Source: Aurelia coerulea | Taxonomy: Eukaryota > Cnidaria > Scyphozoa > Semaeostomeae > Ulmaridae | Reading direction: 5' to 3' | NCBI GenBank assembly: GCA_039566865.1 | Contig: CM076952.1 | Location: 11,614,501-11,678,500 of the forward strand | Length of the DNA stretch: 64,000 nt | Position numbers and translations under genes: made by a program | The notes under the pieces: generated by a model | The model's database searches: none | Told to the model about the DNA's origin: nothing | What the model saw: the letters and a program-made list of their open reading frames with translations, nothing else | Shown here: one piece after another, positions 56,219-64,000 of the stretch | How the letters are laid out: every line of letters starts with the position of its first letter | How positions within the stretch are numbered: position 1 is the stretch's first letter

Positions 56219-57434
56219 CAGGTCTAATCGTTTTAACTTTGTTAGGAATGAAATTGGAATAAATTTTCAAAAGTACTTCATTGAGCAATGTGACCTGCTC
56301 ATTAGGACATGTTATATTTCCGAGATGCTCTTCCCAGTTAAACATTTCAATACTCTTCATAATGGCCACAAAATTTGCCTTGCCATAGTACCAAATCCTG
56401 CGAGTGTAAGGAGGTGACGTTATGTTTGAAACTGATAATTTTCCGTGAATAATTTGATGATGACACTGTTCATGCAGAGACGGATGTACACCAGATTCAA
56501 TAATGAGGTTAGGCTGATTGGTAAAAAAATCAAGTCAATGCAAAATCTAGACTCGCCCATTAAGTGACTTGGTTCTGAAATTAATTGATGAAGGCCAAGT
56601 TCAGACGCGATCGGCTCAAATAATTTTCCCTCGTTGTTTTCAATATCATTTTCCCACCATTGAGTTGAGCGACAGTTGAAATCACCGGTGATAACAACGC
56701 AGAAGGGATTTTCAGCATATATGTTAGATAGCAATAACTCAAAGTTTATTGTGAAGTTATCAAACTCAATCTGGTCTTGGCTTGGACTTCGATAAATTAC
56801 GACAAAAAATACTTTTTCCTGCCTACATGAATCTCAGAAACAACGCATTCAGGGAGAGTTACCAAATCAGAACGATTTTTGAAGCAAGGGAGTCTTTAAC
56901 ATAAAGTCCAACTGCACCCCTTTTCAAATTTTGAGGATGGTTATTTTCAATAAATGTGTAGCCATCTAGTGCTAGCCTATCTTTTTCGACAGTACTGTCA
57001 AGGTGGGTTTCAACGATGCCAATCAGGTCATAATTATACACTGAGTTGTAAGCCTCTATAAGAGAGACTCGCAAAAAGTCGTGGGCAGTAATGCTATTTA
57101 AGTTCCAAGTGCAAAAATCCAGTGTTTCAGGACCAGGGTTCATTTCTATATCACCACTAAGCAGAATCGACCTGAAAACCAACCATTGAGTATGAAGTGT
57201 ATAGCAAGTTATGCTCCCAATGTAAAAATACGCATACAAAAAAAGATATTGCTTGACAGCTATACGGTTGTGATGAACAAGACCAATGGTAAAACGAGGG
57301 AAGAGCACGGCAAGAAATTGTATAATTACTGCCAAGGGTAGAACAATGGTTGAGATTGCAATAAAACAACAACAAAACCAGTAAAGATTGAGGACGTGAA
57401 AAAGAATAGAGAATGGTCGCACATTTTTACTCAA
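56219..57434 (-). pseudogene. LINE with 2A peptide: N-terminal hydrophobic region and endonuclease
   Basis: The first frame (57434-56859) opens from a TTG-like position, not an ATG; the nearest upstream stop is 13 codons away. Residues 10-90 are strongly hydrophobic, with several potential membrane segments (FCCCFIAISTIVLPLAVII). They are followed by SGDIEMNPGP, a 2A-type ribosome-skipping motif, at 93-102. The endonuclease then starts: FCTWNLNSITAHDF, IGIVETHLDS (catalytic Glu) and RGAVGLYVKDSL. After a frame change near 56860, the second frame (56734-56420) gives VITGDFNCRSTQWW (catalytic Asp-x-Asn). A linker to the polymerase follows down to 56219, where the TTAA transposon interrupts. Together with 50938-52487 this is a nearly full-length LINE. 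Confidence 0.85.
57129..57152 (-). promoter_or_regulatory. 2A-like ribosome-skipping motif DIEMNPGP
   Basis: Codons for D-I-E-M-N-P-G-P match the D-x-E-x-N-P-G-P consensus exactly, preceded by LLSG. In other systems the chain is released between G and the final P. Here that would free the hydrophobic N-terminal peptide from the endonuclease-RT protein. Confidence 0.85.
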
Positions 57435-57754
57435 AGGAAACGATGTTTGAATGGATTGAATGGAAACGCCCTATTGTTGTCCGCCATTGATTTATTTCAA
57501 CCGGCATCGTCAAAAAGAGACCCTTTCGCTTCTGCCAAGCGGCAAGCCACAATGCAACCACCAATGCTACATCCCACGTAACATAAAAAGCAACATAACA
57601 AACAACAATAAACATAAACTTTAACACAGGATAATTTGAAAGTAGAAAAAAATAAAACACAAAGGTTGGAACAAATTTTCCAATCATTTGGGATTTGCCT
57701 ATGGGTAAAAAAGAAACAAAGAGATTTACCTTCTCCTATGAGGCCGGTTTTCCT
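57435..57754 (-). other. Probable 5' UTR of the 2A LINE and junction with DIRS element
   Basis: No ORF with motifs. The LINE 5' end and the DIRS 3' end meet somewhere in 57560-57850; the exact border could not be fixed. Confidence 0.35.
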
Positions 57755-58402
57755 TCAGGAGACAACGTGATAAACATCACTCGAAAGTTTCGAGAACATT
57801 TTTCGCAAGAAATACAATAGGTTCCAAAACTTCATTTGACAGGGGAAAGGGTGGCACAGCGAAAAAAAAGGAAATTTTTCTTTGAGTTTGTCTTCGGGTA
57901 AGGAGAGCTCCATGGATTGTGTGTCAAAGATAATACCCAGAAAGGTGAGTTGCTGACAGGGAGGAACCACCTTGGAAGGACTAATTTGAAACCCAAGATC
58001 GGACAGCAGCTCACGGAGGGTAGTGAACACAAGTTCACACTCCTCCTTGGACCGAGAAACAATGAGGAAATCATCTAAATAGACCACAATTCCGTAAACC
58101 CCTTTCGATACATCATGCGTCTGACACTTTGAGTCAAGCGATGAAAGATGCCAGGAGATCTCCTTCCCCCAAAACAAAGCCGAGTGTGATACATATACGT
58201 GGGATGGGAATCCCCAGAAAATGTCCACTTTAGCCCTGTGGCAGGGTAATTACTAGGGTGGGTGGGTACAAATCGATAGGCATGACGTAGATCGATCTTA
58301 GCAAGGTAATAATTATGATCGACAATCTTGATGGCATCCTAAATGGTTTGAAAATGGAGCTTATCCAGGAAGGGGACATATGAACCCCAGGCCTTCAGAC
58401 AT
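57755..58402 (-). pseudogene. DIRS-like retroelement: reverse transcriptase, C-terminal part
   Basis: Minus strand. YYLAKIDLRHAYRFVPTHPS (catalytic Asp, 58310-58260), then ATGLKWTFSGD, RRSPGIFHRLTQSVRRMM, and after a frameshift near 58090 VVYLDDFLIVSRSKEECELV (YLDD). FQISPSKVVPPCQQLTFLGI and SMELSLPEDKL follow. These blocks are characteristic of DIRS-type tyrosine-recombinase retroelements. At least one stop lies near 58340. The upstream part continues beyond the foldback insertion at 60591. No recombinase gene remains in the window. Confidence 0.8.
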
Positions 58403-58411
58403 GCTACAGTC

Positions 58412-60581
58412 AACAAGGACAGATTTCGTTTTGAACCAATCAGCGTGTTTGTTTACATCGGTGAGATTAACCAATCACACCACGTATTCTAACATCACGT
58501 GACGTACCGTGACTTTGCGGAAATTCAGAAGCTGTGGGGATGAATACAAGAATACCTTCCCCCAAAAACTGGCGATGTGCAAATTGATTTTTGACAAATC
58601 AGGAATGTTTTTACATTTTTTGTTAGACTACCGGGTGTCCCAAAAAAAAGTTGCGACGTTTGATTGAGCACAGAGAGAAATCTTTCTAATCTGGCAATTT
58701 CTTTTCATTCTAGCTACGTGCTAGATATTTCAACTTACAGTTTGGCATATCGTAGGAAGAAATTAGTAATCTGAAAATGGTGTTATGAGCTCTAACATTT
58801 CACTTTCATGTTCAAGGCAAAACCAGAGAGATTATTACGCCTTCCTGCTTCGTGATGGTGGGGACTCCCTCGACGAGTAACACAAAAATTGAGTTGACAA
58901 TTCGTTCATTACCTTGACGTCCCGAGCGGGCAGAAATTTTATTCACAAGAAAAAGCGTTGCTTTGTAATTGAACGGAATTTAGATTTAAATCATTTTTGT
59001 TTGTGTGAATTAGCATAAGGTGTGAAGAATAGAAACAAATTGGTCTCTGGAAAACTGTTTGCTGCTTTTATTGTTGCCTTGTGGCAACTGGGAATTTCAA
59101 AAGGGAATTTCTACTGTTTCGCGGTTTCACGGCACGGAATAGACTGTCTTTTCTTAACTAGAGAATAGTTTCCATTGCTTTTTCGACCTACCATATTATG
59201 CAATAATACATTTTTGTGTGTTCGGCCAGTCTGAATTGAGTGGCAAGGTATGAATGTAGTATTTTCCCCCTGAGACCTATTAGATATGATTTTCAGACCT
59301 TTACTTCAAAATATGCTCAATGAGCGGAACTCTTGCACGTCGTCAAGGCAATGAAACAAAGTGTCAATCCAATTTTTGTGTTGCTCATCCGGAGATTCCT
59401 CCTCCACCACGATGATGCAGAAAGGCGTACTAATCTCTCTGGTTTTGCCTTCAACATGAAAATGCGATGTTAGGACTAATAACTCCATCTTCAGATTACT
59501 GATTTCTTCCTACGATATGCCAAACTGTAAGTTGAAATGTCCAGCATGTACCTAGGATGAATAGAAATTGCCAGATAACGAACTTTTTTTTCTGCGTTCA
59601 ATCAAACGCCGGAACTTTTTTTTGGGATTTTGATATTCAACTCAGATCAAGAGAAATCTTTGTTTGATTGACGCCCTGAAATCAAGGCAACGACTAATGT
59701 TTCAGGTTGAGCAGAAAGATATTGCTTGAAGGACTACTTCAGTCTGTTGCACAAAGGCAACAAATATTGATTCGTAGACCACATAAAGCATATCTCCATG
59801 AAGTTTTCGGTGTTGAATAGCATTCAAAAGGGGCAGTATATTTTATCATAACGAGCACAGTACCATCTTCTGAAACACTACAATCACCTTCTACAAGGTT
59901 TCTTAAATTTTTGGGCCTATGAAAAGTTTCTTACAAAAACTCGACAAGTTCATCATATTAAATGAAGAATTGGTGAGTATCTTGTGATTTACCTTTTATT
60001 TGTGATATTATTGGTAGGTGTTTCTTGTCGAGTTTTGGCCCTTTAGAATGTGGTTGTAGTGCTTCAGAAGATGGTACCGTGCTCGTTATCATAAAAGATA
60101 CTGCCCCTTTTGCTATTCAGGAAGGAAGACATTCGAATGCTATTAAACACCGAAAATTTCATGGAGACATGATTAATGTGGTCTACGAATCAATATTTGT
60201 TGCCTTTGTGCAACAGACTGAAGTAGTCCTTCAAGGAATATCTTTCTGCTCAACCTAAAACATTAGTCGTTGCCTTGATTTCAGGGCGTTATTCAAACAT
60301 AGATTTCTCTCGATCTGAGTTGAATATCAAAATCCGAGGCGGTAGAATTTTCGGCAAGCTTATAATCTAATAGAAAATGTAAAAACATTCTTGATTTGTC
60401 AAAAATCCATTTGCACATCGCCAGTTTTGGGGGGAAGGTATTCTTGTATTCATCCCCACAGCTTCTGAATTTCCGCAAAGTCATGGTACGTCACGTGATG
60501 TTAGAATACGTGGTGTGATTGGTTAATCTCACCGATGTAAACAAACGCGCTGATTGGTTCAAAACGAAATTTGTCCTTGTT
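58412..60581. mobile_element. Long-armed foldback element in DIRS, 9-bp duplication
   Basis: AACAAGGACA at 58412 is mirrored by TGTCCTTGTT ending 60581. GCTACAGTC is duplicated at 58403-58411 and 60582-60590. Arms of about 500-570 nt: the left arm is 58412-58630 plus 59626-59900 (interrupted by a MITE), the right arm 60010-60581. The centre is a short spacer around 59900-60010. The long arms and 9-bp duplication point to a Mutator-like origin. The open frame at 60025-60258 is part of the arm and is not considered a gene. Confidence 0.85.
58631..59625. mobile_element. CCGGGTGTCCC-ended MITE nested in the foldback left arm
   Basis: CCGGGTGTCCCAAAAAAAAG at 58631 (TA at 58629) is mirrored by AACTTTTTTTTGGGA near 59613-59626. 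Arms pair for about 310 nt. The right tip (CACCCGG and TA) and about 27 bp of the host arm are deleted. Confidence 0.75.
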
Positions 60582-60590
60582 GCTACAGTC

Positions 60591-60780
60591 ATGAATAAGC
60601 CGTAATTCATCACTGTTAGCCTTAGGAAGTTCCCCGATAGCACTTACAATAGTGGGCTTACTGTGGGTGATTAAGTAATTTTCCCTTCTGTAATTCTTCC
60701 CGAATGGTATGTTCTACCCTGGCCCTTGCCTCCGGCTTTGTGGATGACCGATAATTATCCATTTCAGCAGGAGCCAAGGT
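60591..60780 (-). pseudogene. DIRS-like reverse transcriptase, N-terminal part
   Basis: Minus strand: AEMDNYRSSTKPEARARVEH, then REELQKGKLLNHP, and after a frameshift PTIVSAIGELPKANSDELRL, reaching IHDCS at the insertion point. The other half resumes with MSEGLGF at 58402. The two parts read across the foldback insertion once a single copy of the 9-bp duplication is counted. Confidence 0.75.
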
Positions 60781-60784
60781 AGAA

Positions 60785-60833
60785 CTGTCACTGTCACTTG
60801 TCACTGCCTGTCACTGCCTGTCATACCTGTCAC
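60785..60833. repeat. CTGTCACTG-type short tandem repeat
   Basis: Seven or so CTGTCA(C/T) words between the DIRS fragment and the LINE 5' border, probably formed at the LINE insertion or by slippage. Confidence 0.7.
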
Positions 60834-62150
60834 TTGTCTGCTGAAGTCTACAAATGACTGGTATGTTAACATGGACAAAGGTAGATTCACTGCTACAGTT
60901 TTTATTGACTTGAAAAAGGCATTCGATACTGTAGATCACGAAATGATTGGCCTTGAACATACCTGGTTTTCGTCCTACCTGAAAAATAGGCAGCAGCTTT
61001 GTAGAGTGAATGGGGTAGCCTCAAATATGGAAGAAATAAAATGTGGAGTTCCTCAAGGCTCTTGCCTTGGGCCCCTTTTGTTCCTCATATACATAAATGA
61101 TCTGCCGTTTTCTCTTAAAAACAGTGAAGTAACGATGTATGCCGATGATACAAGTATATCATATTCTTCTAAGGATATCAACGAGCTTAATGAAACCCTT
61201 AACAGTGACTTAGACTCCTTGAAACAGTGGCTTGAAGGTAATAAGCTGTCTCTGAATGTAATCAAAACACAAGCAATGGTTATAGGCTCTAGGCCTAATA
61301 TCAAGAAGATATCAGACAAATCAGTACCGACCCCATCTTTCGCCATTGGCAATTCGCATATTGATGTTGTAGATAATGCGAAATACTTGGGAGTACAACT
61401 TGATAAACATCTTGTGTGGGATGAGCATACCAAGGCTTTACGTTCAAAGATATCTTGCTCTTTAGGTTTCCTAAAATATGCTAAGAAATTGCTTCCAAAG
61501 CATGCCCTTAGTCAAATGTATAGAGGTATCGTTGAGCCCCATTTTCGCTACTGTTGCTCTGTGTGGGGTAGCTGTGGAGACTCTCGCCTGTTGGCGCTAC
61601 AAAAGTTACAAAATCGTGCTGCGAGAATAGTTACCAACAGTAGCTATGATGCACCAGCTGCAAACTTGATAAAAGAGCTCAAATGGCCGACAGTCCACGA
61701 CATGATCAAACAAGAGACGGCTACCATTGTTTTCAAATCAATAAGTGGTCTCGCGCCCACTTACCTCTCTACTCTATTCACGAGAAACTCGACAAGGGAG
61801 ATTATAAATTTGAGAAATTCTGAGACTGACTTGCTTGCTCCACGAATGAAAACAAGCAATGGCCAAAAAGCATTTTCGTTCCGTGGATCAAAGCTTTGGA
61901 ATGAGTTGGAGCATGAAGTCAAGCTAGCCCCCTCTCTGTCTACTTTTAAATGTAGACTGAAATGTAAATAGCTTTTAATTTTTCATTTATTCTAATTTAA
62001 CATTGTAAATATTCTTTTTATTTTTAATTTTGGTAGTATTGTAAGTAGGTTTTTGCCACGGCCCCCTGAAAAGCAGCCACTCTTGGTTGATGGGGCCACT
62101 GTGTATAAAGAATTCAAAATGAAATGAAATGAAATGAAATGAAATGAAAG
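60834..62150 (+). CDS. LINE reverse transcriptase, 5'-truncated but open (CR1/L2-like)
   Basis: Open from CLLKSTNDWYVNMD (60834) to a stop at 61971. It contains FIDLKKAFDTVDHE (catalytic Asp), VPQGSCLGPLLFLIYINDLP, MYADDTSISYSS (YADD), the thumb, and RYCCSVWGSCGDSRLLALQK to RGSKLWNELEHEV. Compared with sister copies, about 10 codons after DTVDHE are missing in frame. The 3' UTR holds GGCCCCCTG and GATGGGGCCACTG, and the tail is (TGAAA)n at 62117-62148. It is inserted in the DIRS element between its gag and polymerase genes. It lacks the endonuclease and could not move on its own. Confidence 0.85.
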
Positions 62151-62429
62151 AACTGGCTGGAATAAGCTGAAAACCATTGAGAACGCCCTCAAGCAGGAAC
62201 TCTTTATCACCATCATCCCTCAACTCATCCTTCCACCATCCTTTGCTTAAGGGGCAGGGAACCCGAACTTGGAATCACTTAGAGGAGCCCCCCAGTGATC
62301 CATGCTGAATTGCAGGGTGTGAACCGCTACAAACTTTGCCCTTGAATTTCTGACTTCACAGATGGGCAAAAGAGCAACCTGGCATTTGACACCCTTTCGA
62401 ATTAAAATTGCGACATGTTACTCTACCAT
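62151..62429 (-). other. DIRS interval between gag and LINE insertion
   Basis: Probably the distal gag and spacer of the DIRS element. Frames are interrupted by stops; nothing more can be named. Confidence 0.4.
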
Positions 62430-62940
62430 CTACATAATTAGTAGGGGGCGGTTGTCGGGGGGGGGGGGGGGTGCAGCAGTTGGTTGTGATTGATGTGAGA
62501 CAGAAGGCTTAGATTTGGCCATAGGCACAAGAGTGACCTCGTGCAGGTGGTGGGAGTCATGACTCCAAGGAAAACTGTATGTGGCCTGAAGCTGACGATA
62601 TTCATCATCAAATTTCAGGACACTTACCCATTCATATTTGCCACCAAGCTCCATTATCTTGACCGTGTTAGCAAGATAATCACGGATGTCGTGAGAGGTG
62701 GGAAGCTTGTTTGCAAAAAGAAGGTGATGGAAAATGCGAGTATTGGCTACCACCCACTGCGATAAGGTAACACTTTCAAGCCTAGGCCGTTGTTGCCCAT
62801 AGGAGATTAGGAGGCGAGAGCCTCCTAAATCTGTTAAAGTTTTTTCAGATTCTTTAGGGACAATGTTCGACAAAAAGTCAATAATACGCAAAACCTTCTC
62901 ACCCTGTGGAACAGCAGCACGTGCCAAGAACATGTTGGAG
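62430..62940 (-). pseudogene. DIRS-like gag protein fragment
   Basis: Minus-strand frame from about 62933: SVTLSQWVVANTRIFHHLLF, then ANTVKIMELGGKYEWVSVLK and FDDEYRQLQATYSFPWSHDS, followed by HHLHEVTLVP. I associate these blocks with the gag-like first ORF of cnidarian DIRS elements. It ends in a proline run encoded by a 15-nt C tract (62457-62471), after which the frame reaches a stop at 62430. The 5' start is unclear because a LINE (63012 onward) adjoins. Orientation matches the RT pieces at 57755-60780, so all are one element. Confidence 0.65.
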
Positions 62941-63011
62941 TGGTTTTCTGAATTTGCTGCAAAACTCTTGCAGGAGCATCTTCAAAAGTTTCTTGAAACA
63001 TGCGAGGTCTT

Positions 63012-64000
63012 ATTCTGCATGCAATTTGGGTTCCACCTCGATGCTCCCCATGTTAGAGTCTACACCATTAACTCGACAATACTGCTTTCTGTTAGCAAGA
63101 TAGGACTTAAACCATGATAGCTCCCTACTTAGTACATCATAGTGTGCCAGTTTTTGGCAAAGGATTTCATGGTCAACCGTGTCCAAAGCTTTTTTGAGAT
63201 CAATAAAGATCATGCCAGTCAAATGTCCCTTGTCCATGCCATTATACCAATCATCTGTGCATTTCAGCAAGCAAGTTATAGTTGAGTGTAGAGCTCTGAA
63301 ACCAGACTGGTCTGCCGACATAAATCCATTCTCATTCATTTACTGGTACAACTGGTCAAATAAAAGTTTCTCAAATAGCCTAGATATGACAGGAAATATA
63401 GAAATGGTTCTATCGTTCGATTTTTTCTGACTTTTGCCCTTATTTGTAAATCGGAGTAACTCTAGCAATTTTCAAAGTATCGGGAAAGGTGCTGGTGTAA
63501 ATAGAAATGTTAATTATTTGCACTAAACTACCAGAAATTACTGGAAAGGCAATCTTTAGAAAGTATCCAGAGACATTGTCATTGCCATAGCTTTTCTTTA
63601 TTTTGATCTTAGTCATTGCTTTTTGGATGTCTCCTTCATTAATTGCCCTAATGTTGAAAGTCTTCTCAGACAGAACAAAAGAACTCATTCATATTGTCCG
63701 AAATTCTTTGTTTATCAAACGCAGTTTGGTTAGAATCTTTCAAACTATCTATATTTGTTGACTTTGACCGTTTATTGAGTAGCTGATTGATAGTCTGCCA
63801 AGATTCTTTCATATTACCCCTCTGCTGTAAGATTTTATCAGAGAAATATTGCCCTTTCAGCGCAACATTCAGGGTATTTACCTAATTTCTACATTGTCTA
63901 TACGAACTCATCAAAGCCTGTGATTTTTGTTTCACTGCAGATCTTTTCAGTCGATCTCTGGTCCTGATCAGTCTCTTTAGATCAGCATCTAAAGACCAAG
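63012..64000 (-). pseudogene. LINE (CR1/L2-like) running off the window end, 3' truncated
   Basis: From the window edge on the minus strand: DADLKRLIRTRDRLKRSAVK, MKESWQTINQLLNKRSKS, then KIKKSYGNDNVSGYFLKIAF, FPDTLKIARVTPIYK, and after stops near 63430 and 63340 the block MSADQSGFRALHST and MIFIDLKKALDTVDHE. It breaks off at about 63012, before the YADD motif. It closely follows the 13319-14965 copy. The catalytic region after VDSNMGSIEV is lost where DIRS-associated sequence begins. Confidence 0.85.

Noticed and set aside
60025..60258. ORF reading SSFGPLECGCSASEDGTVLV, WD-repeat-like at first sight
   Set aside because: Lies inside the right arm of the foldback element and is mirrored in the left arm; it does not continue WDR11.

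Overview
The window looks like a piece of a large, AT-rich, intron-rich animal genome, most likely an anthozoan cnidarian (stony coral or sea anemone). That placement is an inference from the mixture of mobile elements and the style of the single host gene; it was not tested by a search. Host coding sequence is scarce. Two exons on the + strand, 9378-10081 and 36387-36471, match WDR11 (WD-repeat protein 11) and join in perfect phase. They imply one intron of about 26.3 kb, and almost everything else in the window is intronic or flanking mobile DNA.

Region by region. 1-5320: an endonuclease fragment of a LINE (-), a LINE 3' end (+), a TA-flanked DNA transposon with a LINE nested in it, and a Penelope-like GIY-YIG fragment (-) ending in a hammerhead-like motif. 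5320-7056: the 3' half of an R4/Dong-like LINE lying between TAA microsatellites and split by a 0.6-kb insert with two G14 tracts. 7056-10081: unassigned DNA, then the first WDR11 exon.

10082-36386 (the intron): a tRNA-derived SINE, an RTE-like LINE end, a 548-codon open LINE reverse transcriptase, a P-element-like transposase with C2H2 fingers, a 5.2-kb TTAA transposon with a THAP remnant, several foldback MITEs, an unidentified 0.8-kb exon-like ORF, and a BEL/Pao polyprotein that is open for 1736 codons but has lost its 3' end. 36387-36471: the second WDR11 exon.

36998-50532: a roughly 485-bp (GAT)n array, a 3.5-kb element with long inverted repeats, a degenerate LINE carrying a foldback element, and two TA-flanked CCGGGTG-ended elements nested one inside the other. 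The inner one holds an A-B-A'-B' direct-repeat structure. 50761-57740: a long LINE on the - strand with a 2A-type peptide before its endonuclease, cut in two by a 3.7-kb TTAA transposon. 57755-62940: a DIRS-like retroelement (-) interrupted by a 2.2-kb foldback element, itself carrying a MITE, and by a LINE. 63012-64000: another LINE (-).

The elements do not form a pathway. They form a layered record of insertions in which several target-site duplications and reading frames let the order of events be read directly.
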